Source: Corynespora cassiicola (Eukaryota > Ascomycota > Dothideomycetes > Pleosporales > Corynesporascaceae). From it: a stretch of DNA of 64,000 nt. Below the pieces are notes generated by a model, which was not told the DNA's origin, searched no databases, and was given only the letters and a program-made list of their open reading frames with translations. The stretch spans positions 2,356,001 to 2,420,000 of the forward strand of contig JAEUWY010000004.1 of assembly GCA_022059125.1 (NCBI GenBank). Direction: 5' to 3'. Both the position numbers and the translations under genes were made by a program. This document shows positions 46,957 through 57,124 of the stretch, piece after piece (positions within the stretch are counted from its first letter, which is position 1; each line of letters opens with the position of its first letter).

Positions 46957-49198
46957 TCGCGGCACTGTGTCCTGGACGGCGGGAGACGTGGGAGGAGGGG
47001 CGAGGGGGGTGAGGTGAAGAAGACGCAGAGAAGGAAAAAAAACCCAAAGAAAAAAAAAGTCGGTCGTTAGTGGAGGCCGTTGAAGTTCCGCATCCAGGCC
47101 CAAGGGTAGAGACGGAGGCGTGCGGTTGATATAGCAGCAAACACGAGCCAGTCGCGACACGACCACAGTGCTGGGACGGCAACGGCGGCGGCGGGAAGGA
47201 TTGGGGCGAGTTGTGCGGTGCGTGGTCGTGTGCAGGTGCAGGCAGATATGGGGCGCTGTGTATAGGCGGTGGTGTGAGAGGCAGGATGGGGGGGGGTGGT
47301 GCAACAGTGGTAGATTGTCGGAAACGGATTGGACCCTGAAAGGCCTATCGTATTTCCAGAAGGTCCTATGGGCGGCGGGAGGGCGATAAGTAGTCGGTAC
47401 GACGTCCAGCAGCGCAGTGGTTCGCCCGTGGCCCTCTGACAGCGGCGGTCGGTGAGGCCGCAATCGGGCAGGGCACAGTCAATGGGAGCTGCACGTGCTG
47501 CCGTCGCACAAAGAAATTTGATGGCTCACTATCAGCAACCTGGGAGCTGCCAGGGACACGGGGTGCACGTGAGGGGGGGCAGAGGCTGTAGCGCAGGCCA
47601 CGCTGTAGCGAGGGTGCGAGGATATGCAGGGTGGGTACGGAGCTAGATGTGACGCAGTAGGCTTTCCGCAGCGGAGAGAAGATCCGGGTGAGTGGCAGAG
47701 TTTAAGAAGTCACAGCACCGCGCGGCGACTCACCACCACCACCTGGCCGCGCCGGCGGAGATGCTGGAGAAAGCAAATCCAGACGGCCAGTCCTGTGTGA
47801 CTGCCGGGGCCTCGTTTGCTCGTCATTGTGGTCTGCTGGGGAGGAATTACCTAATAGCATACAGGTAGACGAATTGGACGTCGGCTGCGGTCGAGCATGC
47901 GGTTAGCATGCCACTGTCTCGCGGTAGAGCGAAGGGCCCACGGCGGTGAGGCCATGGGCTCTGCTCAAGGCGCAATGCCATGCTGTTCAGTAGGGGGCCA
48001 TGCCATGCCGTTCCGCAGCCCGTCGCTGCCCGCCGCCGCCCCCGCCGCCGCCTACTTCTCCTGCTGTGCATGGCGTGGTGTCGCGGTGGGGATGCGTTCG
48101 CCCTCGACTCGGACGGGCCATGCGGGGAAGACGAGGGAGGGAGACGGATCTCTCAGGGCGGGCCTTCTCTGGCGCGGGTCCAAGTCCCGATATCAGCGGC
48201 GTCGGACACGCTGTCAGATTCTGCGCTGCGAGCCATCGATGAGCACCATGGATGGAGTGCTGGTGTGCAAGCTCTTGGTGGCCCGAGTAGGCGGGGGCCG
48301 ACCCAACACGGTGCACGCCCCCTTGGCCATGGCCGTCGTTGAGAATCGTTGACTAACCGAAAAACAAGCTCCGAGCCCGAGGGCCAGGGGTGCCAGGCCT
48401 GCACGGGGTGCTATCTACCTGTTGGTACCGCTGCCGTCGCCGGGGCACGCATTACGATCGAGTAACAGGAACCACGGGCAACGACCATGCGCCCGCATGG
48501 GTTTTTCTCTCTCCCTCTCTCGCCATTCTCCGCGATTCTTGCGGCGCCTGCCACTCCTGCACCTCGCCGTGCTCCTCTGCTTGCGAGCAAGCCGTCCCAA
48601 GTGCCTCCAGACAGTAGCGCCTCAGTCACCGTGGAGAGGTGGAGCTTTCCCCGCAATCTCTCAACACCAAGCCAGATAGCGAGCAGGAAGGGGGCGGCGA
48701 GGGGGAGGGGGGAAGTCCGGCAACAGCAATATCGCCGCAGTCAACAGGATCAACAGGATCGATTAACCTCTGGACGCTGCCTGACGGGTCTATGTAGCAT
48801 GCTCGATTCCACCAGCCCTTCGATCCATTCCCATCCATTGCAGCCCCTGGTCCTGCCCGTCGGCGCTGGCAGCAGACTGCGGTAGTTGATAACAGGCGGG
48901 CCAGCAAACCATGACGCGCGCCGCCAGGGCGTCTGCTGGCTGCATCAATCACTTACAGAGCACTTGTACGTACAGGCAGGCCCAGGCCGGCGATATGGGC
49001 GCGTCACCGGACCCTGAGCAGTGACGTGCCAGCCACGGCGAACATGGCGAGGGCCATCATGGGCCCTCTCGGGGCCATCGCAGGCGCACATCCGCAAATC
49101 ACACGGCCCACGGCGCTGTCCCAAGCACGGGCAAGCAGCCTCAGGTCGCCCAAGGGCCACAATTACCCGCTGCCCCAGACACGCAGCGCCTCGCTAGC
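46957..49198. other. Intergenic; NmrA promoter side, no supported gene
   Basis: 2.2 kb between the NmrA start and the asparaginase stop (both minus). Within 450 bp of the NmrA start are two HGATAR-type words (reverse at 47344-47349, forward at 47384-47389), about 40 bp apart, candidates for GATA-factor binding. The frame upstream of NmrA stays open to about 47463 without an ATG; this is attributed to GC-rich leader sequence. Short open frames at 47.9-49.0 kb are GC artefacts. Confidence 0.5.
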
Positions 49199-51418
49199 TC
49201 AGCCAGTCACCAGCTTCCAGACGGCTGCGTTGCCGTCGCCCTCGGACGCCTGCAGCCTTGCAGCCGCCATCTCATCAGAGTGCAGGTGGGCGCCGGCATC
49301 GCGAAGCACTTCCACATGATCCCGCAACCCCGCAGCAGCGGCCAAGAAGAGGGGCGTGTTGCCGCTTCGGTTCCTCAGATGGACCGACGCGCCCTGGGCC
49401 AGAAAGTCGCGCAGGATTTCAATGTTCGGTCCGGTCGCCGCAAGGTGCTACGAGTCGATCCATGTCAGCAATGCACCCATGGCCAAAACGCGATATTGCA
49501 TCATCGGCCCAACGTTGATCCGCCCCGGCCGCGCCCAGAGATAAGGGCCGGCGCTGTACGACGGCCAAGGGCTGCAGAGGGCTGCACGCGACTGCATGCC
49601 ACCGCAAGCGACTGCAAGCGACTGCAAGCAACGGCTCCCCGGCTGCGTCCTGCCTGTGTCTGCCTGTGCGGTGCCGACGGCATCGTCCATGTCAGAGATA
49701 ATGCCGTTGCACCGTCTGGCAGCAGCACCGCAGCACCACAGCCAACCGCCAACACCCAGCACCCAGCAGCCAGAAACACGCGCGCGCCCATCTCCCGATA
49801 CCGCTCCCCTCGCGCATGGGAATCCCCCCATCGTCTTTTGATTGCCGTCGATTTCGACGTCGACGGCAGGTAGGACGAACCGCGCGTAGATAGGGGATCC
49901 AGCGCCCTGGGCTGGGGCCTCCGCTCGCGCTCGCGTCCGGCTAACAAGGAACTTCCAGATGACGAGGATAAAGTGGGAGCTCACTTACCACTGGCGTATT
50001 GAGATTGTAATCGGCGTCGTTGAGCAGCCAGCGGGCCTCCCCGCGGATGATGTCCTTTGCGTCTTGCAGGTTTCCCTTTTGGATGGCGTAGCCCAGCGCC
50101 GTCAGGCTCGACAGCTCGGGCGTGAGCGCGCCGCTCTTGGGGTGCTCAAAGTGCGTCCTCGACGCCTCGGTCAGCTCGCCCCGGAGCGAGACTGACATTT
50201 GCTTTGCGACCTCGTCGGGCGTCGCGCCGGGGAGGGCCAGCAGGTACGCTAGCTTGGTGAGGGCGGCCTCAGACGTCAAGTCCTGCCCGAACACGACTCC
50301 AGCCCTGCCCAAGACGGTCGCGGGAGCGTACAGCGGGCTCACGCTGCCGCTCAGGCATTGAGTTACATTGACTATCACGATCCCCCTCTTGACCGCGTCG
50401 GCCAGGATGCGCGTCATGGCACTATCGGGGCCCCCCGGCGTGTTGCCCGCCCCAAACGTCTCCAGAATCAGGCCCTTGAGGCCTTCCAAACGGAGCACAG
50501 CGTCGACCATTTCAGGCCTCATGCCCGGGAAAATCCGGAGGCAGGCCACGTGAGCCGTGTCTAGCTGCGTCTGGATGGCGAAGGGCTCCACGCTCGTCGG
50601 CCGGTACACGTTGTGCCATTGCACGTGCGTCTTGAGCGAAGTGACAGTCGCCAGCGGCGCGAGGTTTGGGCTGGCAAACGCGGAAAAGTCGTCGGCCGAC
50701 ACCTTTGTGCTGCGGTTGCCGCGGAACAGCTTGAAATTGAAGAAGAGGCACACCTCGGGGATCATGAAGTGCCCAGCAATGATCAACGAGCTCAGCAGAT
50801 TGTCCTGGGCGTCCGTCTGTAGCTCCATCATGGGGGCTTGGGAGCCCGTCAGGATGACGGGCTTGCCAAGATTGTGGAGCATGAAGCTGAGCGCAGAGCA
50901 TGTGTAGGCCAGGGAGTCGGTGCCGTGGAGCACCACGAAGCCGTCGAAAAGCTGGTAGTTGCGGTAGATTGTCTTTGCAATCTGGTCCCACCCCGCCGCG
51001 TCGATGGAGCTGCTGTCGAGCAGCTTGTCAAACTCGAGCACGCTGTACCTGACCCGGCGGTCGTAAGTGCTGACGGGCGTGCGCAAGCTCTGCACCGCCT
51101 TGCGCGTGCCATTGTCGTCGACGACGATTTCCAGCGGTTCGGGGTAGGAGCCGTCGTTGAAGCAGGGCCGCGGCGCCAGGCCGGCCTTGAGGAAGCCTCG
51201 CGCGGGGATCAAGCCATCTGCAGATTTTTGCATGCAAATGGTACCGCCTAAAATTCCTTGGGTTAGTTTTTTTTCTTGATCCTCTGTTTGGCTGGCGGTT
51301 TGACCGGCTGGCTGCAGAGAGGGAAAAAAAAAATCTCCGTAGATTGACCAGATTACGCACCGGTGATGACGATGAGCACGCGTGACTCTGGATGCTTGAC
51401 CTCGAGATAAGGATCCAT
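49199..51418 (-). CDS. L-asparaginase (60-kDa lysophospholipase/ASPG type) with C-terminal ankyrin repeats
   Basis: Model: exons 51418-51361, 51247-49989 and 49447-49199, giving 521 aa. Introns are 113 and 541 bp. The start MDPYLEVKHPESRVLIVITGGTICMQK puts the type-I asparaginase motif at once, with nucleophile Thr22. The second catalytic motif is LHGTDSLAYTCS (Thr129, Asp130), and GSQAPMMELQTDA follows. No signal peptide, so cytosolic. After about residue 375 come ankyrin units: LTALGYAIQKGNLQDAKDII, then across the long intron NTPVHLAATGPNIEILRDFLAQGA and NTPLFLAAAAGLRDHVEVL. The enzyme hydrolyses asparagine to aspartate and ammonia; the mammalian homologue ASPG has the same enzyme-plus-ankyrin layout. 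The 541-bp intron is by far the longest seen here, but the frame and family sequence across it are continuous. Lies next to NmrA. Confidence 0.92.
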
Positions 51419-53188
51419 CTTCGCAGGCAGGCAAGTCGAAAGGGAGCTGGGATGCCACCAAGTACACGACGGCTAGACCTTCTCTTTTCTGCAAGGGACG
51501 CGGAACGTCCACTTGGGGTAATTTTTTTTTCCTTCTCTTTTTTGCTCTTTTGGTTTCGAGAAAAAAAACCGGGCGGATGGGATCAGAATCGCGGCTTGCT
51601 TGTGCAAATCGTGCTTCGGAAAAGGTGCAGGGCGAGGTTCGGAATAAGAGTGGAATAGATCGAGTGATACGGGGTTCGAGATCGGGATATCAATGGAATT
51701 CAATCAATGGGCCAGCTAGCTCACACACCGCCCGGTATCGCCGCAACCAAAAAAACGGGAGGGGTAGGTAAAGCTTGCTACACGTAATTCCTTGCTCGAT
51801 TCTCTCTCTCAATCAAAAAGATTTGCCCAACAATTGCAAGTCTTTGAGAGGTATAGAACAGAGATGAAAAAAAATAAGAAAAGCAAAAATATAATGTATC
51901 CAAAGGCAAAGCCGAACCTAAATAATGCACTGGTGCGCGCGCGAACCCCGAGCAAGCTTATGTAGTTTATGGTATAATCATCCGCTCACTCGCCTCCCAC
52001 CCACGCTCTCGCAATTTTTTTTTTCTTCCTTTCGTCTGTCTCTGGCCTGGTCTGGTGCCAAAAAAATCTCCCCGCCCTGTTGCTTCACTTACCTCCGCGC
52101 ACCAAAAAAAAAAAAAAGCCCCCTCCCCTCTTCCTACCTACAGATCGGCTAGCCCCTCCCCTCCCCTCCCCTCGGAAGCCAGTCCACACGCGCACGTACG
52201 CGCGCACGCGCGACCGACGCTGGAGCGAGGCCCTGTGCGTTGGCGCCTCGAGCCCGCCGTCAGCGTGCGTCGTCGAGGGGTGCGCACATCGGCCCGCGGG
52301 CTCAAGCGCCATGCAGCACCAACGACGACGGGGGGGCAGAGGATCCACTTTGCCCAATTTCGAGGGGGTAACAGATACTGATAGATTACCCCTTCAAAAC
52401 TGAAAATTTTCGCGGGAGAGCCCGCTTGGTGTCGTTTTTCTTCCACTGATGGCTTCGAGCTTGTGAGGCGCGAGGGGTAGTCTCGGCTTTGGAGGGCGGG
52501 CGGGCGCGCGGGCGCATGGATGGCGTCAGAGTCAGGTGCGGTGGTGAAGAATTTTTGGGAGGTGGTGAGGCTTGCACGTGTGGGGATGGTTGGTGCGGTG
52601 CGCGCTGCTATGCCTAGTAGGACTATTGATGGGGTAAGAGGAGGGGTTGTTTTGCCTGGCTTGGGGGTTTGGGTGCTGGGTGCTGGGTTGTGGGCTGATT
52701 CTTCGTCCTTGCTGCGGGCGTATGGTGCATTAGCAGGTTGCTTGGATTACAGGCCATCATCTCTGACGTGTTTTCGTCGTCTGCTGTCTGAGCGATTGCA
52801 TCGAGATCGGAGGTGAACTTTTGGACGGCACACGTGGGAGTTTAGCATCGTCTACCTACACGGGTAGCCGAGGGGCTGCTCCCAGCTGTATCTTGAAATC
52901 TCTGTCGATTGTGCATGGGGAAGGGGAGTACCAACATTACAGGCATAAAACACTCGCAGACTTGAATACATGTATATGCGGGTTGCATGGGTAAGTACGG
53001 GGTATCCAAGGTAATACCTGAATACCATTCACACCCCATCATCAGGTACCCTGTAGTCTTTGCATATAACCCAAAGTACAACACAAAAGTGCTATCAAGT
53101 CTGTGTAAAAAAGAAACCAACTCTGCTTTGGTCCAAGGCAAACCCAAGGGTACGGCACGCTCTAGCAAAACTGGATATCCAACAAGAA
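51419..53188. other. Intergenic, homopolymer-rich, no supported gene
   Basis: 1.8 kb between the asparaginase start and the stop of the next minus-strand gene. It has several A/T homopolymers (T8 at about 51523-51530, T9 near 52015-52023, A14 at 52104-52117), then a CGCG-rich tract (about 52185-52215). Open frames here are low-complexity translations. No RNA gene was recognised. Confidence 0.55.
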
Positions 53189-54343
53189 TCATTCCGAGGT
53201 AATCTTAGCATCCTCTTTGGCTTCCTGCATACGCCTCTTCTCGAGGAGCTTCACTGTCTTCCAGTGTTCACAAACCCAAATGATGACATCTCCTCTTCTA
53301 TCTCTTTCTATGAACTTTGACCAGATGGGATGTTTATCCAGCATAGGTTTGCCCACGATGAATGGCAAGTCGCCATCAAAGTTGACCCAACGCTTCAGGG
53401 CCCGTAAAACCAAACTAAGGGAATTGCCTCGGACTGGCAGCGCGTCCTTGATCTGCTGCCACAGCTCCTCTTCATTCTCTCGCGTCTCGTGCTCACGCAT
53501 CATGGCCTGGTATTGAGGTAGTTTGTCATGCTCGACGATGGCTTCCCGCAGTACGTCTAACCGAGACGGCGGCTCTCCTCGACCAAGTTTGGGTTCTGGA
53601 TGAGCGGGGACGTATTCTTCCATGAAGCGTCGGTACATTGGGCGCTTGACCTGACGAGTCCTGTCATTTGCCTTTTCTATACGTTGGTCGAGAAGCTGCC
53701 GGGAGAAGAATCGGCCGTTGGCCACCCAGTCAAACAGCTCCTCTTCGCTTGAAAACCCTGCCCAGTATTTTTCTACGTCCAAACCCAGAAAGAGCATGGC
53801 CTTGGATGGATCGAGGGTCAGAAAAAGTCTGGCCTTCTTCTTGTTGTACGGTTCTATAGCTGCTATCCGGACATGTAGTCCCTTGTCGGTGCATACGAGC
53901 CCCAACGACCTGTGGCATATCCCGATGATTTGCAGCAGGTCCCCGTAGGATTTCATGAAGTAGGTCCATATAACCATCTCGCCCGTCTTTTCTTGGTTAT
54001 CCCCAGCAGGTACAATCTCGACATCGACTTGCACGTAGGCATCTGGGAGCTCGGGATGCTGAAGGCCAAACGAGTGTGAATTCCCACCAATATGCAGTTT
54101 TGCGTCGAGTGCGACCTCAATTCTCAACCAAATGTCTTCATCAGGAGAGGCTGTGATGGCGTCCCCAACCAGAAAATCAACATCGCCGTGGTCCTTTTTC
54201 CCGGGCACTGGCAGAGGGACTTCCACGGTTTGGAATATGCGGCAGAGCTTGGGAGAGACTTCTGCCACCATCCGCTCGTACAGCTCTGGCCGCATGCGGG
54301 GAACCTGGACCCCAGGAATGTGGGAGAAGGCCAAGCCACCCAT
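53189..54343 (-). CDS. Unknown fungal protein with nucleotidyltransferase-like motifs
   Basis: Single exon, 384 aa from ATG 54343 (MGGLAFSHIPGVQVPRM). Not assigned to a named family. Near residues 45-60 is PVPGKKDHGDVDFLVGD, and near 100 is YVQVDVEIVPAG. A glycine turn followed by D-x-D on one strand and a third acidic residue on a later strand is the arrangement of the DNA polymerase beta-type nucleotidyltransferase fold. The segment NSHSFGLQHPELPDAYVQVDV lies between. Residues 125-160 (YFMSYGDLLQIIG, GLHVRIAAIEPYN) and 170-260 are helical. The C-terminal half is basic and charged (KRPMYRRFMEEYVP, RRGDVIIWVCEHWKTVKLLEKRRMQ) and may bind nucleic acid. No signal peptide or membrane helix. If the fold guess is right, Asp of D-V-D would bind metal; activity and substrate are unknown. 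Confidence 0.85.
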   Translation of the reverse strand: MGGLAFSHIPGVQVPRMRPELYERMVAEVSPKLCRIFQTVEVPLPVPGKKDHGDVDFLVGDAITASPDEDIWLRIEVALDAKLHIGGNSHSFGLQHPELPDAYVQVDVEIVPAGDNQEKTGEMVIWTYFMKSYGDLLQIIGICHRSLGLVCTDKGLHVRIAAIEPYNKKKARLFLTLDPSKAMLFLGLDVEKYWAGFSSEEELFDWVANGRFFSRQLLDQRIEKANDRTRQVKRPMYRRFMEEYVPAHPEPKLGRGEPPSRLDVLREAIVEHDKLPQYQAMMREHETRENEEELWQQIKDALPVRGNSLSLVLRALKRWVNFDGDLPFIVGKPMLDKHPIWSKFIERDRRGDVIIWVCEHWKTVKLLEKRRMQEAKEDAKITSE

Positions 54344-55052
54344 GGTTCTAAATATGTACCACAGGTGCGGTCAGGGACAGCAGGCCGTGTCGAGTCGCAG
54401 AGGTTATCAGAAGGTTGGGACGAGAACGAAGCAAGATTAGGCGAGCTGAGGGTAAAATTGTTGAGATGATAGCGATGGTGAGGGGTTGCAGATAAGACTG
54501 GAGACGTGGTGTAAGTAATGATGACATGTACCTGTGTGGCACAAAAGAGCGCATTGCAGCCATGGTATTGCGTCTGCCTTTGTAGGGGCCCGGGGGAGGG
54601 GGGACGCATTGGGGAGTCGTCAATTGCCTGATTCGGCGACTAGCATTGCACTCCACGTGAGCCAGCGTACTAGAGTGCGACACGTGATGGCAGGTGCGAG
54701 TGCAGCACGCCAAGAAGAAGATGCAGCCATGCAGCCATGCAAGCCAAAAATGCTCCGGATGGGCGCGTTGACCTGATGGATGGTGGCAAGCGACCGTCTA
54801 ACGGCTGTGATGGCAATGCCATGATGAGAGCCGCGGAGGCTTCACTAGCCACGGCACCCGCCACAGTGGGTCCGTGTAAGCTTGAGCTGGAATCCCTGCC
54901 CCTCCCAGGAATTTTTTGAGGGACTTGACATCTCAACAAGAACCTGCAGACGCCGGCGAATCCAACTTGCTGCAAAGTCACCAGCTGCTGATATATATAC
55001 CAAAGACGTGAGTTATCGCTGCCCAGCACGCAATTGACCCCCCGCTGACACC
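54344..55052. other. Divergent intergenic region
   Basis: 709 bp between divergent starts (unknown protein on minus, NAP-family chaperone on plus), holding both promoters. A TATA-like tract lies close to the chaperone start. Confidence 0.5.
54992..54999 (+). promoter_or_regulatory. TATA box (TATATATA)
   Basis: Perfect TATATATA 54-61 bp upstream of ATG 55053 of the NAP-family gene. Confidence 0.5.
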
Positions 55053-56222
55053 ATGCCTTTCCTAGAGAGCACCATCCGCGCAAACCTCTCCCACCGCACT
55101 CGCAACATGGCCGAAGCTCCCAACCACGACGAGGTCCTCGCCCGTTTCGACGAGCTGAGCGTGCTCGAGGCCGAATTCGACGATGCCGAGCTCGAGATAA
55201 GTACGTCACCACCCCGCGGCAGCCATGCTCTCTCACCCGCCAAATCTCTAATCTTCACCAGTCCGCAAGTCGAATGCGCTCAACGCTCCTCTCTACAAGA
55301 AGCGCGCCGACATCATCGCAAAGATCCCCCACTTCTGGGCCCTTGCCTTTGAGCAGGCCCCTCCAGAGATCGACAACTTCCTCCAGCCTTCTGATTCCCA
55401 GGTCTTCGCCGAAGCCCTCGAGTCTCTCGACGTCACTCGATTCGAGATTGACGACCCCAAGGGCTCGCCTCGCAGCGTCTCCATCACATTCGGATTCAAG
55501 GACAACAAGTTCTTTGAGGACAAAGTTTTGGAGAAGAAGTTTTGGTACCGCAAGTCGAAGGACTGGGAGGGCCTCGTCTCTGAGCCCGTCAAGATCCACT
55601 GGAAGAAGGGCAATGATCTGACCGGTGGCCTCACCGATGCCGCTGTCGCACTCGCCCAGGCAAGGAAGAAGCTCGCCAAGACAAACTCCGCAAAGTCGGC
55701 TGAGACTGAGCTCCCCGAATACAAGGCGTTGGCCGAGAAGCTTGAGATGAGCACCGAGGCCTCGCTGAGCTTCTTCGCCTGGTTCGGCTTCGTCTCCAGC
55801 TACAGGTGGATCACCGCCGAAGAGTCTGAGGAGGCATCCAAGGCGGATGCTGAGCGATTGGAGAAGCTCAAGCGGGGTGAGAAGGTTGAGGATGAGGAGG
55901 ATGACGAAGACGAGCAGGACTTCCAGGAGACCGAAGTCTTCCCTTCGGGAGATGAGATTGCCACTCTCATTGCTGATGATCTTTTCCCCTCCGCCATCAA
56001 GTACTTCAGTAAGTCAACTCTGTCCAACACTTGTCTCCTAACACGCTGACCCTTGTAGAACACGCCCACGAAACCGAGGATGATGAACTTTCAGAGATTG
56101 ATGTCGAAGATGGGGATGATGATGACGACGAATCTGACGAAGAAATCGACATCCGCGGACTTGTCGGCAAGGGCAGGAAAGCGGATCACTCCCCCCCGGC
56201 TAAGAAGCAGCGAAAAGCTTAA
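55053..56222 (+). CDS. NAP/SET-family histone chaperone (Vps75/SET-like)
   Basis: Model: exons 55053-55200, 55262-56008 and 56059-56222, giving 352 aa. Introns are 61 and 50 bp. A second in-frame ATG at 55107 (MAEAPNHDEVLARF) is an alternative start and resembles the usual beginning of the family more closely. The dimerisation helix (VLARFDELSVLEAEFDDAELEIIRKSNALNAPLYKKRADII) leads into the earmuff domain: IPHFWALAFEQAPPEI, FEIDDPKGSPRSVSITFGFKDNKFFEDKVLEKKFWY, and SFFAWFGF. The acidic C-terminus (EDDELSEIDVEDGDDDDDESDEE) and a short basic end (GRKADHSPPAKKQRKA) follow. Such proteins bind H3-H4 or H2A-H2B in the nucleus and aid chromatin assembly; Vps75 partners the acetyltransferase Rtt109. 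An extra acidic insert (EDEEDDEDEQDFQE) sits late in the fold. Confidence 0.92.
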
Positions 56223-57124
56223 ACGGTATCATGACTGATGGGCGGCCTTGGATTAGTCAAGAATGGCTTGGGCTGGACGAGATCTATGCCTCAATGTACT
56301 GGCATTCTTCTGGATATGTGGGTGGAAAAGTAGTATATAACCCTTATGATTTGGCGGCACACGAGTACCTATACAAGGTATTATGACGGTTTGTAACTTT
56401 CGACTAGACATATTTAATTCATCCAGCATTTACGTCTCCCTGCATACACCTGTCGTCCCTACTCCTTGGTGCTGAGATCCGGAGACGGATAACTGGAACA
56501 TGTCTACAGACTACTGGAGACCAGGCCCGTTATTCCCAGCTGCGCCTCTCTTCCAAGTCGAGTACCGGTACGTACGTTGAGGAACACTCGGCTTGGTCTT
56601 CTTCCCCGCCCTGATGTTCACTCTCCACCAATGGCCCGAGCTTCTAGAAGATCTGCTCCGCCAATGGCGGCCCGCGCTCTCACACTAAACCCCCTCTAAT
56701 GCATGCTAGCTCTCTTTCGACACGGAGATATTAACCCGAAAGCTATGCCAAGTTGTGAACAAACATTCTTTAGCCTCATGGATTTCTTCTCTCCACGGCC
56801 TGACAGGACTCCCCTCATTTCGTCGCGACCGGCCAAATCTTGGAGGATTCTCCTAGCTGCCGTTTTGGCCAACGAACACCCCGGTACAATCTACAGACAT
56901 GCATATTCCGAACGGATCCGGCATTAAGGGTTGGGGTAGAGCTCGCTTCGTGCATGCCGAGTAGCTCGTCCCGGGTTCACAAGATGATGATGCGATGCTC
57001 GCAGGGAGAGCATGTAGGTGCTAGAGCTAGAGCTCCCGTAGCTCGAGGCTCATAAGTACTTTGCGTTTCCCGCATTCTGTTTTCTCTGCACAGTCTGTTC
57101 CATCTTGCCGTTCAATTGCCCAAG
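56223..57124. other. Intergenic, no supported gene
   Basis: 902 bp between two plus-strand genes. Some short open frames (56703-56927) lack any recognisable protein. Contains the promoter of the secreted beta-glucosidase. Confidence 0.5.

Noticed and set aside
46957..47463. In-frame N-terminal extension of NmrA by about 169 residues
   Set aside because: No ATG in the extension, composition is Pro/Arg/His-rich, and NmrA proteins begin at the MQRTVV-type strand.
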